64,000 bases of DNA from contig OY970236.1 of assembly GCA_963714155.1 (NCBI GenBank), positions 2,170,001 to 2,234,000 on the forward strand, read 5' to 3'. The notes beneath the pieces were generated by a model. The model saw nothing but the letters and a program-made list of their open reading frames with translations, had not been told where the DNA came from and did not search any database. Source of the stretch: VRUE01 sp963714155. Its GTDB lineage: Bacteria > Actinomycetota > Thermoleophilia > Solirubrobacterales > 70-9. Of this stretch, positions 14,843-23,716 are shown one piece after another (position 1 is the stretch's first letter; each line of letters opens with the position of its first letter). A program made the position numbers and the translations under genes.

Positions 14843-16462
14843 ATGCAAAGCTCGACCGACCTCTCCCTCGACAGCACTTTTCCCGCTGCTGCTGAATCGC
14901 GTCGTGGTGCTCTGGTTCAGGACCGGCCGACGCTTGGCAGCCTCCCCCGCGCCAGCCGCGGTCTGGGCTGGTGGCTCCCCCCCGCCATCGACCTTGTCTC
15001 TTCTTCGGTCGCGCTGGTCGTAATTACCTTGATCGCCGGTGTTGGTGTGTTTCCCGCACTGCCGATCGCCCCCCTGCTGCTGATCGCGCTCAACGGCCTG
15101 CTCGGCGTCTACGGCGCCAACGCCTCGAAGGCCGGCCTCGGCAGCGAGGAGGGCATGGCCTGGCCGGTGATCCGGCTGCTGATGGCCGCCGTGTTCGCTT
15201 GGTCGGCCTCGCTGATCACCCCACTCGACGGTGGCTCGCAGCTTGCCCTCTGGATTACCTTCGCCGTGCTCGACACCGCCGGAAGGGCGCTGAGCGCACC
15301 GTTGCTGGGGCGCCTGGAGAAGGTCGAGCGCTGGGTCCTCGTCGGCGACGAGGAAACGGCCGAACGCCTCAAAGGCTACGAGCCGCTGCGCCGCTACGCC
15401 AGCGTCGTCTGCACCGTGGCGCCCTTCGAGGACCGCTCCAATCCTGCCGATCGCGTCGCCGCCCTGGAGATCGTCGATCGCTACCAGGCCGACCGCGTCG
15501 TCATCGCCTCCAAGCACGCCGACGACGAGAGCCTGCTCGACCTCGTCCGCGCCTTCAAGTCGATTGGCGTGCCGGTCAGCCTGCTGCCCCGCCCGCTCGA
15601 CCTGCTCGAAGCACCGGCCACTACCCCGAGCAAGGTCGGCGGCGTGTCGCTGATTGAGGTCGAGGCGCTCGCCGCCCGCCGCGCCGTCCCCTACGCCGGC
15701 CCCGATCGCCGCAACCGCAAGACCAAAGTCAGCGTCGTCGTACCGGCGATGAACGAGGCGAAGAACATCGGCCACGTGCTCAAGCAGCTGCCCGAGGGCC
15801 TGCACGAGGTGATCCTGGTCGACGGCAACTCCGAGGACGACACGATCGAGGCCGCCCGCGAGGCTTGGCCCGAGATCCGCGTCCTGGTCCAGAGCGGCCG
15901 CGGCAAGGGCGATGCCTTCCGCACCGGCTTCGCCGCCGTCACCGGCAACCTCGTGGTCATGCTCGACGCCGACGGCTCCGCCGATCCGGCTGAGATCCCG
16001 CGCTTCGTCGAAGCGCTCGAGGCCGGCGCCGACTTCGCCAAGGGCTCGCGCTACCTGCCCGGCGGCGGCAGCACCGACATCACCGGCCTGCGCAGCATGG
16101 GCAACAAGGTGCTCAGCGGCTCGGCCAACCTTCTGCACGGCACCCACTTCACCGACCTCTGTTACGGCTACAACGCCTTCTGGGCTCGTTGCCTGCCCTT
16201 CATCGCGCTCGACGTCCCGGGCTTCGAGGTGGAGACCTTGATCAACCTGCGGATCGCCGGTGCTGGGATGAAGATCACCGAGGTGCCGAGCTACGAGCTC
16301 GACCGCATCCACGGCGAGAGCAACCTCAACACCTTCCGCGACGGCTTCCGCGTGCTCGGCACGATCCTCAGCGAGGCGCGACGCCGACGCAGCATCCACC
16401 ACGAGCGTCCGGCGGCCGGCGCCGAGGCACAGAAGGCGAAGGCAGCCGCCACTACTGCTTGA
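14843..16462 (+). CDS. Membrane glycosyltransferase: sugar-transferase-type N-terminal half fused to a GT2 domain
   Basis: The 539-residue protein starts at ATG. Residues about 46-150 contain around four hydrophobic segments. Residues about 160-290 (WVLVGDEETAERLKGYEP, ADRVVIASKHADDESLLDLVRAFKSIGVPVSLLPRPLDLLE) look like the cytosolic nucleotide-binding-like domain that precedes the catalytic part of polyprenyl glycosylphosphotransferases. Instead of that catalytic domain, residues about 295-500 form a GT2 domain (VSVVVPAMNEAKNIG, VILVDGNSEDDT, MLDADGSADP) close to dolichyl-/polyprenyl-phosphate glycosyltransferases. It probably transfers the first or an early sugar to a lipid carrier. It leads a long coupled polysaccharide operon. 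Confidence 0.82.
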   Translation: MQSSTDLSLDSTFPAAAESRRGALVQDRPTLGSLPRASRGLGWWLPPAIDLVSSSVALVVITLIAGVGVFPALPIAPLLLIALNGLLGVYGANASKAGLGSEEGMAWPVIRLLMAAVFAWSASLITPLDGGSQLALWITFAVLDTAGRALSAPLLGRLEKVERWVLVGDEETAERLKGYEPLRRYASVVCTVAPFEDRSNPADRVAALEIVDRYQADRVVIASKHADDESLLDLVRAFKSIGVPVSLLPRPLDLLEAPATTPSKVGGVSLIEVEALAARRAVPYAGPDRRNRKTKVSVVVPAMNEAKNIGHVLKQLPEGLHEVILVDGNSEDDTIEAAREAWPEIRVLVQSGRGKGDAFRTGFAAVTGNLVVMLDADGSADPAEIPRFVEALEAGADFAKGSRYLPGGGSTDITGLRSMGNKVLSGSANLLHGTHFTDLCYGYNAFWARCLPFIALDVPGFEVETLINLRIAGAGMKITEVPSYELDRIHGESNLNTFRDGFRVLGTILSEARRRRSIHHERPAAGAEAQKAKAAATTA

Positions 16463-16478
16463 GTACCGGGCAGCTCAT

Positions 16479-18269
16479 ATGGCTCGCCCGAAACCGACGA
16501 CCGGCTACCTAGCGCCGATCGCGCTTGCAGCAGGCATCGGCCTGCTGGTCTGCTCGCTCGCCAACACCCTCGCCCGCGAAGGCGGCGATCCCTCCTTGCT
16601 CTACTGGGCGGGGATTCTGGTCATCGCCCTGCCGATCTTCTGGCGGCTGACCTCGCGCGATGCCTCGACCGGCGAGCGGTTGGTCCTCGTCTGCATGCTC
16701 GGCCTCTCCCTCTACGCGGTCAAGGTGGTCCGCGACGCACCGCTCTTCACCTTCTCCGACGAGCTCGTGCACGCCTTCAACGCCGACCAGATCGCCAGCC
16801 ACCACCACCTCTTCCGCGACAACCCGATCCTGCCGGTGACGCCGAACTACCCCGGCCTCGAGGGCGCCACCTCGGCGCTGATGGGGATGACCGGGCTCTC
16901 CAGCTACGGCGCCGGCATCGTCGTCGTCGGCGCCGCTCGCCTCTCGATGATGATCGGGCTCTTCCTGCTCTTCACCCGCATCGGCGGCTCGGCCCGAACC
17001 GCCGGGCTGGGGGCCGCGATCTACGCCGGCAACTTCAACTTCTTCTTCTGGGGCGCGCAGTTCTCCTACGAGTCGGTCGCGCTGCCGCTCTTCGTCGTCG
17101 TGCTGATGGCGGTGGCCGAGCGCGATGCATCGCCGCGGGAGTGGGCGCGGGAGTGGGCGGTGCCGATCGTGCTCGGGATCGCCGCGATCGTCGTCACCCA
17201 CCACCTCACCTCCTACGCCGTGGCGGTCTTCCTCGCCGTTCTCGCGATCGTCTACTGGGCGCTGCGGCGTGACTGGAGCTGGCCCAACCCCTGGCGCTAC
17301 GCGATCTTCGCGGGCGCCCTCGCGATCGGCTGGCTGCTGCTGGTCGCCAGCTCGACCTTCGGCTACCTCTCGCCGGTTATCAGCGAAGCCTTCGAGGCGA
17401 TCTTCAACACCGCCTCCGGCGATGCGCCACCGCGCGGGCTCTTCCAGGGCAAGGTGTCGAGCATTCCCGACACCCCGCTGCTGGCCCGCGGCATCGCCTT
17501 CCTGGCCGTGGCGCTGCTTGCCGCCGGCGTGTTCTTTGGCCTGCTGCGTTTTTGGCAGCGCTACCGCAAGGAGCCCTTCGCGCTGATCTTCGCCGCCGCC
17601 TCGATCGTCTTCTTCGGCACCCTGCTGCTGCGACTCGCGCCCGAGGCCTGGGAGACCGGCAACCGTCTCAGCGAGTACCTCTTCGTCGGCCTCGCCTTCA
17701 TCGCCGCGCTGTCGGGGCTGCAGAACTGGCGTCCGAGAAAATGGCCCTGGCTCGGCCGCGCTTCGCTAACCGCCGCCTTGGGAATCGTCCTCGTCGGCGG
17801 TGCGATCGCCGGCTGGCCCTGGGACCTGCAGCTCTCCTCGCCGATCCGGGCCAGCGCCGAGGGACGCACGATCTCCTCCGGGCCGCTGGCGCTCGCCGAG
17901 TGGGCGGAGCGCAACATCCCCGCGGACGAGCGCTTCGGCGCTACCACCGGCGACGCGCGCATGCTGATGGTTCCGGGCGAACGGGTGGCCTTTGCCGGCA
18001 AGACTCCCGACATCCAGGACATCCTCGAGGAGAGCGCCTTCTCGGACTGGGAGCTGCCGCTACTGCGTGAAGAAGACATCCGCTACGTGGTCACCGACCG
18101 CCGTGAAATCAGCTCCGACGCCACCCGCGGCTACGCCTTCTCGATGCGTGGAGACGAACCCGAACTGGCGCCGCTGGATACCGTGACCAAGTTCGCCGAT
18201 CTGCCCGGGACAAAGCGGATCTACTCCAGCGGCGACATTTCGGTCTATGACCTGGGGGCGGGCCGATGA
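16479..18269 (+). CDS. Multi-pass membrane protein, GT-C-like glycosyltransferase candidate
   Basis: The 596-residue protein has about ten to twelve hydrophobic segments in residues 10-460 and a soluble C-terminal part (about 465-596). The first large loop carries an acidic motif FSDELVHAFNADQIASHHH, positioned like the catalytic acidic residue of GT-C enzymes (PMT/ArnT type). YPGLEGATSALMGMTGLS follows. The C-terminal part (LALAEWAERNIPADERFGATTGDARMLM) resembles the periplasmic domain of large GT-C-like proteins in polysaccharide loci. The donor would be a lipid-linked sugar. The next gene overlaps its stop by 4 nt. Confidence 0.7.
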   Translation: MARPKPTTGYLAPIALAAGIGLLVCSLANTLAREGGDPSLLYWAGILVIALPIFWRLTSRDASTGERLVLVCMLGLSLYAVKVVRDAPLFTFSDELVHAFNADQIASHHHLFRDNPILPVTPNYPGLEGATSALMGMTGLSSYGAGIVVVGAARLSMMIGLFLLFTRIGGSARTAGLGAAIYAGNFNFFFWGAQFSYESVALPLFVVVLMAVAERDASPREWAREWAVPIVLGIAAIVVTHHLTSYAVAVFLAVLAIVYWALRRDWSWPNPWRYAIFAGALAIGWLLLVASSTFGYLSPVISEAFEAIFNTASGDAPPRGLFQGKVSSIPDTPLLARGIAFLAVALLAAGVFFGLLRFWQRYRKEPFALIFAAASIVFFGTLLLRLAPEAWETGNRLSEYLFVGLAFIAALSGLQNWRPRKWPWLGRASLTAALGIVLVGGAIAGWPWDLQLSSPIRASAEGRTISSGPLALAEWAERNIPADERFGATTGDARMLMVPGERVAFAGKTPDIQDILEESAFSDWELPLLREEDIRYVVTDRREISSDATRGYAFSMRGDEPELAPLDTVTKFADLPGTKRIYSSGDISVYDLGAGR

Positions 18270-19033
18270 GGGGTCACGGTGACCTGCGCCTCGCTGCCGC
18301 CGCGGCCCTGCTCTGTGCCCTGCTGGCGCTGCTGATTCCGGTCGATGGCATCGCCCTGGTCTTCGCCATGCCCCTGGCCCTGGTCCTGCCCGGTTACGCG
18401 ATCACGGCGGCGGCCTTTGCCCGCCGGCCGCTCGCCTGGGCCCAGTTCCTGCTGCTCAGCATCGCCCTCAGCCTGGCGGTGCTCGTGCTCGGCAGTCTTT
18501 TGCTCAACTACCTGGGCGGCATCCATCCCCTCTCCTGGGCAATCCTGCTCGTGCTTGTCGTCCTCGCCTCCTGCCGGGCTGCGGCGCTGCGACGCGGTAA
18601 GGCGGGCAAGGGGCCGAGCTGGCCGCGACCGCGACTGCGCCGGCTCGAAATCGCGATGGTCCTCGGCGGCGCGGCGGCCGTGGTGGTCGCGATCGTGCTC
18701 TCCTCCTCGGCCGTGCCGGTCGGCGATGCGATCGGCTACACCCAACTCTGGATCCTGCCCCAAGCGGGCAGCGAGGGGCAGGAAGTGCAAGTCGGAGTGC
18801 GCAGTCAACAGCAGGCCTCGACCAACTTCGACCTGCGGGTCCGGATCGGGGGAGACGCGCTGGTCAGACGCAGCTTTCGCCTTGCCCCCGGGGAAACCCG
18901 GCTATTCAAGCTGCGGGCGCCGCCCGGCAGCGAAGGGACGGTAGCGGTGATCGCCACGCTCTTGCGTCACAATCGCCCCTTCAGCGTCTACCGACGGGTC
19001 AAGGGCTCGCTGGTCGCCCCCCGGGGGCCGTGA
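18266..19033 (+). CDS. DUF1616-like membrane protein
   Basis: The 255-residue protein starts at an ATG that overlaps the previous TGA (ATGA). Four to five hydrophobic segments cover residues about 8-150 (IALVFAMPLALVLPGYAITAAAF, FLLLSIALSLAVLVLGSLLLNYLGG). The LALVLPGYA phrase and the overall plan match DUF1616 proteins. The extracytoplasmic C-terminal part starts with GYTQLWILP and is beta-rich. Function is unknown, but such genes recur beside GT-C-like membrane proteins in surface polysaccharide loci, as here. Confidence 0.7.
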   Translation: MRGHGDLRLAAAAALLCALLALLIPVDGIALVFAMPLALVLPGYAITAAAFARRPLAWAQFLLLSIALSLAVLVLGSLLLNYLGGIHPLSWAILLVLVVLASCRAAALRRGKAGKGPSWPRPRLRRLEIAMVLGGAAAVVVAIVLSSSAVPVGDAIGYTQLWILPQAGSEGQEVQVGVRSQQQASTNFDLRVRIGGDALVRRSFRLAPGETRLFKLRAPPGSEGTVAVIATLLRHNRPFSVYRRVKGSLVAPRGP

Positions 19034-20130
19034 TGGGCGCCCGTGCCAGCGACCTCGTGGTCGACATCGTGATCAACAACCACAACTACGGCGCCTTCCT
19101 CGAAGACGCAATCGAGAGCGCCTGCGGGCAGACCCACGAGCGGGTCAACGTGCTCGCCGTTGACGATGGCTCGACCGATGACTCACGCCAGATTCTCGCC
19201 CGTTACGGCGACCGGATCGGCCTGATCCTGCAGGAGAACGGTGGCCAGGCGGCAGCGCTCAACGCCGGCATGGAGCGCTGCGAAGGCGACGTGGTGATCT
19301 TCCTCGACGCCGATGACGTGCTGCGGCCTGAGGCGGCCGCCCGCGTCGCCGCCGCCTTTGCCGCCGATGCGGGCGTCAGCAAGGTGCAGTTCCGGATGGA
19401 GACGATCGACGCCGAGGGCAAGCCGACCGGCGAGCTCAAGCCCGCCGCCCATCTGCCGCTGCCAAACGGAGACGTGCGCGAGGCCGAGCTCGCCTCCCCC
19501 TACGACCTGGTCTGGATGGCGACCAGCGCCAACGCCTTTCGCAGCGAGGCGCTGCGGCGAATCCTGCCGATCCCGGTGCGGGAGTACCCGGTGACCGGTG
19601 CCGACTGGTACCTGGTCCACCTGAGCGCGCTGCTCGGCCGCGTCGTCTCGCTCGACGTGGTCGGCGCCGGCTACCGCGTGCACGGCGCCAACAGCTACGA
19701 ACTGGAGCAGGGTCACCTCGATCTCGATCACCTGCGCCAGGCGATCGGCTTCGCCGCCAGCACTTCGCGCGAGCTGCTGCGCCTCGCCGGCGAGCTCGAG
19801 CTGGCGCCACCAGAGCGGATCCTCTCGCTCGCCGACCTCGCCAACCGGATGGCCTCGCTGAAGCTCGAGCCGGCGCGGCACCCGATCGCGAGCGATCGCC
19901 CGCTCGGCCTCCTCGCCGACGCCGTCGGCGCCGCCCGCCGTCGCAGCGGGGTCTCGCTGGCGATGAAGGCAATCTTCATCGCCTGGTTCGCGGCGATGGC
20001 GGCGGCGCCGCGCGGCCTCGCCCGGCGGCTCGCTGAGCTCTTCATGTTTCCCGAGCGGCGGCGCTCGCTGAACGCAGCCCTGGGTCGCTTGCAACGTTCC
20101 GGCGGCTCGACCACGACCGTGGTGGCCTGA
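19030..20130 (+). CDS. Family 2 glycosyltransferase
   Basis: The 366-residue protein can start at GTG (19030) or the adjacent ATG (19033); both overlap the preceding stop. The GT-A domain occupies residues about 10-220: VDIVINNHNYGAFLEDAIESA, VLAVDDGSTDDS, the NGGQAAALNAGM acceptor-loop start and the DxD metal site in FLDADDVL. The C-terminal 140 residues are helical with a weak hydrophobic patch (AMKAIFIAWFAAMAAA), perhaps a membrane-associating helix. It should add a sugar from a nucleotide-sugar donor at the inner membrane face. The specificity is not predictable. Confidence 0.88.
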   Translation: MMGARASDLVVDIVINNHNYGAFLEDAIESACGQTHERVNVLAVDDGSTDDSRQILARYGDRIGLILQENGGQAAALNAGMERCEGDVVIFLDADDVLRPEAAARVAAAFAADAGVSKVQFRMETIDAEGKPTGELKPAAHLPLPNGDVREAELASPYDLVWMATSANAFRSEALRRILPIPVREYPVTGADWYLVHLSALLGRVVSLDVVGAGYRVHGANSYELEQGHLDLDHLRQAIGFAASTSRELLRLAGELELAPPERILSLADLANRMASLKLEPARHPIASDRPLGLLADAVGAARRRSGVSLAMKAIFIAWFAAMAAAPRGLARRLAELFMFPERRRSLNAALGRLQRSGGSTTTVVA

Positions 20131-20131
20131 G

Positions 20132-21376
20132 ATGCGAATCCTGCTCGCCACCGACCACTTCCCCCCCTACATCGGCGGTGCCCATCGTCAGGCCCAGCTG
20201 ATCGCCAGGGCAATGGCCGAGCGCGGCCACGAGGTCGCCGTCGCCACCCCCTGGCACGGTGGGCTGCAACGGGTCGAAGCGGACGGCGACGTCACCGTGC
20301 ACCGGGTGCGCCAGCTGCGCACGGCCTTCCCGGCGCTCGTGCGCGACGACCGGCAGCGACACCAGCCACCCTTCCCCGATCCGGTCACGATCGCCGGCCT
20401 GCGCCGGCTGATCGCCGAGTTCGAACCGGAGATCATCCACGCCTACGGCTGGCTCGCCTTCTCGGTCGCGGTCGCCCTCGGCCGCAAACGGATCCCGATG
20501 CTGGTCTCGGCCCGCGATTACGGCTACTTCTGCGCCACCCGGACCCTGCTGCGCAAGGGCGCACCTTGCAGCGGGCCGGCGCCGGTCAAGTGCCTGGCCT
20601 GCGCCGGCGACTACTACGGCCGCCCCAAGGGCTGGCTGGCGGCTGCCGGCGTCGCCGTCTCCAAGCCGATGCTGGCGCGCAAGATGACCGGCCTGCACAG
20701 CGTCAGCACCTACGTCCACGACGTCACCGTCGAGCACGTGCGAGCGCCCGGCAACGACCTGGTTGAGGTGACGATCCCGAGCTTCCAGGAGGTGCCCTCT
20801 ACGGAGGGCATCGACATCGACGGCTGGCTCGCCCGCCTGCCCGCCGAACCGTTCATCCTCTTCGTCGGCGCCTTCCGCAAGGTCAAGGGCCTGGAGACGC
20901 TGTTCGACGCCTACCGCCAACTCGACTCGCCGCCGCCGCTGGTGCTGATGGGGACCTACGAGCGCGACTCCCCGACGGATTTCCCCGCCGAGGCGGTGGT
21001 GCTGACTGATGTCCCCAACGCGGCCGTGATGGCGGCCTGGGACAAGGCGATGTTCGGCGTCATGCCCTCGCTCTGGCCAGAGCCGCTCGGCGCCACCGTG
21101 GCCGAGGGGATGAGCCGCGGCCGTCCCGTAATCGGCACCCGGCTCGGCGGCCATGCCGACATGCTCACCGACTCGGCCGGGATGCTCGTGCCGCAGGGCG
21201 ACGTCGAGTCGCTGCGGAGGGCGATGGAGCAGCTGATCGCCGATCCGGCGCTGCGCGAGGAGATGGGCCGAGCCGCGGCCGAGCGGGCCCGCAGCTTCCG
21301 GGCGGAAAACGTCCTGCCGCGTTTCGAGGACGCCTACCGGACGGTGATCGCGGCCGGCACGGACACGGCCGGATGA
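20132..21376 (+). CDS. Family 4 glycosyltransferase
   Basis: The 414-residue GT-B enzyme opens with MRILLATDHFPPYIGGAHRQ. The donor-binding half has FILFVGAFRKVKGLETLFDAY and the E-x7-E-like motif in PEPLGATVAEGMSRGRPVIGT. A Cys-rich insert, KGAPCSGPAPVKCLACAGDYYG, is shared with the minus-strand GT4 at 35699-36931 (CSGPGWGKCISCAADYY), so the two are paralogues of a subgroup that may carry a metal or disulphide-stabilised loop. The gene starts one base after the preceding stop and its end overlaps the next start by 4 nt. Confidence 0.88.
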   Translation: MRILLATDHFPPYIGGAHRQAQLIARAMAERGHEVAVATPWHGGLQRVEADGDVTVHRVRQLRTAFPALVRDDRQRHQPPFPDPVTIAGLRRLIAEFEPEIIHAYGWLAFSVAVALGRKRIPMLVSARDYGYFCATRTLLRKGAPCSGPAPVKCLACAGDYYGRPKGWLAAAGVAVSKPMLARKMTGLHSVSTYVHDVTVEHVRAPGNDLVEVTIPSFQEVPSTEGIDIDGWLARLPAEPFILFVGAFRKVKGLETLFDAYRQLDSPPPLVLMGTYERDSPTDFPAEAVVLTDVPNAAVMAAWDKAMFGVMPSLWPEPLGATVAEGMSRGRPVIGTRLGGHADMLTDSAGMLVPQGDVESLRRAMEQLIADPALREEMGRAAAERARSFRAENVLPRFEDAYRTVIAAGTDTAG

Positions 21377-22599
21377 GGATCCTCATCGTCGCGCCGATGC
21401 CACCGCAACCGGCCGGCGGCGGCGCGATACCCGTTCTGCTCGAGGCCCAGATCGCCGGCCTGCGCGAGCGCAACGAGGTGACCTTCGTCAGCGCCGTCGG
21501 CGAAGAGCCCGGCGAAGCGGAGGCGGCCGAACAGCTGCGAGACTCGGGGTTGGAAGCCCACTTCGCCGATCGCCGCCAGCCGCGGGCGGCACGCCCGCGC
21601 TGGCGGCGGCGGGCACGGATGGCCAGCTCCTGGCTGCTCGGGGGAAGGCCCTGGCGCGCCGTCTGGTTCGCCGACCCGGGCATTCAGGCGATCCTCAATC
21701 GTCTCGCCAACACACACGACTTCGACGTCGCCGTGGTCGAGGACAGCGCGATGTCGGGCTACCGGCTGCCGGCCGGCGTGCCAACGCTGCTGACCGAGCA
21801 CGAGGTGCTGCGACCGCGGCCGATCGATTGGCATCCAGGTCACCCCAACGAGTGGTCGGGGTGGGTCTTCAGCGAGCTCGACTGGCGCAAGCGCCCGCGC
21901 TTCCAGCGCACTGCCTGGCGTGGCTTCGATCGGGTGCTCGCCTTCGGCAATCGCGACGCGGCGGCAATCGCCGAGCTCGCTCCCGAGCTCGCGCCCCGAG
22001 TCCGGGTCAGCCCCTTCGGCCTCCCCCTGCCGCCGCTCGCCGACCCGCAGGATGAGCAACCCGAGAGCGTCCTCTTCGTCGGCAACTTCACCCACCAGCC
22101 CAACCGCGACGCAGCGCTCTGGCTGGCGCGCGAGATCATGCCGGCGCTGCTTTCACAGCGGCCCGGAGCGCGCCTGCGCATCGTCGGCAGCAGCCCACCG
22201 CCGGAGATCCTCGCCCTCGCCGGCGAGTCGGTCGAGGTGATCGCCGACGCGCCCAGCGTCGAGCCCTACCTCGCCGCCGCCGCGGTCGTGGTCGCCCCGG
22301 TCCGCACCGGCGGCGGCATGCGGATGAAGGTGCTGCAGGCGCTCGCCGCTGGCAAGGCAGTCGTGACGACGAGTCGCGGCAGCGAGGGTTTCGACTGCTT
22401 CGAGACAGCGGCACCGCTCACCGTTGCCGATGATGTCGACTCCTTCGCCCGCGGCGTCGCCGAGCTGCTGACCGACGCCGGCCGACGCCGGGCACTCAGC
22501 CAGGCGGCACGCCACTTCGCCGAGGCCCACTACAGCCCCGATGCCTGGGCGGGACGGCTTGAAGACGCCTACCGCGAGGCCATCAGGGAGCATGGCTAG
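21373..22599 (+). CDS. Family 4 (GT-B) glycosyltransferase
   Basis: The 408-residue protein starts at an ATG overlapping the previous TGA. N-terminal strand: MRILIVAPMPPQPAGGGAIPVLLEAQI. Donor domain: ESVLFVGNFTHQPNRDAALWLAREIMPALL, VEPYLAAAAVVVAPVRTGGGMRMKVLQALAAGKAVVTTSRGSEGF. This spelling (NFTHQPNRDA, GGGMRMKVLEAL) is typical of the GT1/GT4 'sugar transferase with PEP-CTERM/XrtA-like' and exopolysaccharide subgroup. It lacks the Cys insert of its upstream neighbour. Specificity is unknown. Confidence 0.87.
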   Translation: MRILIVAPMPPQPAGGGAIPVLLEAQIAGLRERNEVTFVSAVGEEPGEAEAAEQLRDSGLEAHFADRRQPRAARPRWRRRARMASSWLLGGRPWRAVWFADPGIQAILNRLANTHDFDVAVVEDSAMSGYRLPAGVPTLLTEHEVLRPRPIDWHPGHPNEWSGWVFSELDWRKRPRFQRTAWRGFDRVLAFGNRDAAAIAELAPELAPRVRVSPFGLPLPPLADPQDEQPESVLFVGNFTHQPNRDAALWLAREIMPALLSQRPGARLRIVGSSPPPEILALAGESVEVIADAPSVEPYLAAAAVVVAPVRTGGGMRMKVLQALAAGKAVVTTSRGSEGFDCFETAAPLTVADDVDSFARGVAELLTDAGRRRALSQAARHFAEAHYSPDAWAGRLEDAYREAIREHG

Positions 22600-23716
22600 G
22601 CTCGCGCCGATGGTCGAGGCCCGAATACTCGAGCAGGAGTCCCAGTTGGCGGCAATCCGCGAGCAATGGGACGGACTGGCGGTGGGGCTGGGAATGCCCT
22701 ATGCGTCACCAGCCTGGATGCTCGCCTGGTGGCACCACGCCGCCCCCGAAGGTGCCGTAATGCGGGTCGTCACGGTCAGTGACGGCGAGCAACTGCTGGG
22801 GATAGCGCCCTTCTTCGCCGCCAGCGGCGAGCAGCGCAGCGCCCACTACCAACTGATGAGCTCCCGCCTGGCCCCGCCGGCGCCGATCCTGGTCGACCCC
22901 GATCGCGCTGCCGAGACGGTTCCGGCGCTGGCCAAGGCGCTGAGCCAGGCGGCGCCCAAGCCCGCCCTGCTGCGAATCGAGGGCAGCGTGGACATGCACG
23001 CCCTGACCACGGATGCGATCGCCGCCGCCTGGCCTGGAATCCGGCCGCAGGCGCAGCGCACGGAAGTGGTGCCGATGCCGATGGTGGTGATCGAGGGACG
23101 CAGCTATGACGAGTGGCTGGGTGAGAAGCGCAGCAAGTTCCGCCAGGAGGCCAAGCGGCGCCGGCGCAAGCTGGAGGAAGCCGGCGGCAGCTTCCGCCTG
23201 GCCACCGCCGCCGATGTGGAGAGTGCGATCGACGACTTCATGCGCCTGCACGGGGCCCGTTGGCAGACCCGCGGCGGCTCGACCGCGCTGGTCCCTGGGG
23301 TGCGCGAGATGCTCGCCGAGGCAGCGGCGGAGATGCTGCCGAGCGGCCGCCTGCGCATCCACCTGCTCGAGCTGGAGGGGCAGGTGATCGCGGTGCAGAT
23401 CCTGGTTGCCGCCGGCGCGGAGGTAATCGGCTGGAGCGGCGGCTTCGACGAAGCGGCGAAGGGACTTGCGCCCGCCGTGCAGCTGACCCTGGAGGCGATT
23501 GGCGAGGCGGCGAAGCAGGGTGATGCCCGCTTCAACCTCGGCCCCGGTGGCCAGGCCTACAAGCAGCGCCTCGCCGACTCGAGTGACGAGATGGCTGTGG
23601 TCAAGCTCGTTCCCCGCGGCGCCGCCTACCCGCGCACGAAGCTGCGCATGGCCTCCGAACGGGCCCGCGCCGACCTGTTGCCCCGCCTGCGGGCAAAGCT
23701 GAGCCGTAAGTCGTGA
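22592..23716 (+). CDS. CelD/BcsL-type GNAT acyltransferase
   Basis: The 374-residue protein begins at the ATG at 22592, which overlaps the preceding TAG, with AGGGAG just upstream. The N-terminal half (YASPAWMLAWWHHAAPEG, LLGIAPFF) and C-terminal half (YDEWLGEKRSKFRQEAKRRRRKLEEAGG, DDFMRLHGARW, RLRIHLLELEGQVIAVQILV, FNLGPGGQAYKQRL) follow the duplicated GNAT plan of the Acetyltransf_6/CelD family. Such proteins are common in exopolysaccharide loci and probably acylate a sugar precursor or lipid-linked oligosaccharide. The acyl donor is not deducible. Confidence 0.82.
   Translation: MARLAPMVEARILEQESQLAAIREQWDGLAVGLGMPYASPAWMLAWWHHAAPEGAVMRVVTVSDGEQLLGIAPFFAASGEQRSAHYQLMSSRLAPPAPILVDPDRAAETVPALAKALSQAAPKPALLRIEGSVDMHALTTDAIAAAWPGIRPQAQRTEVVPMPMVVIEGRSYDEWLGEKRSKFRQEAKRRRRKLEEAGGSFRLATAADVESAIDDFMRLHGARWQTRGGSTALVPGVREMLAEAAAEMLPSGRLRIHLLELEGQVIAVQILVAAGAEVIGWSGGFDEAAKGLAPAVQLTLEAIGEAAKQGDARFNLGPGGQAYKQRLADSSDEMAVVKLVPRGAAYPRTKLRMASERARADLLPRLRAKLSRKS

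Noticed and set aside
13475..16402. A 975-codon open frame on the minus strand across the CoA-ester lyase and first glycosyltransferase genes
   Set aside because: It is antisense to two well-supported genes. The translation is Val/Asp/Leu/His/Gly-rich without family motifs, the usual by-product of high-GC codon bias.
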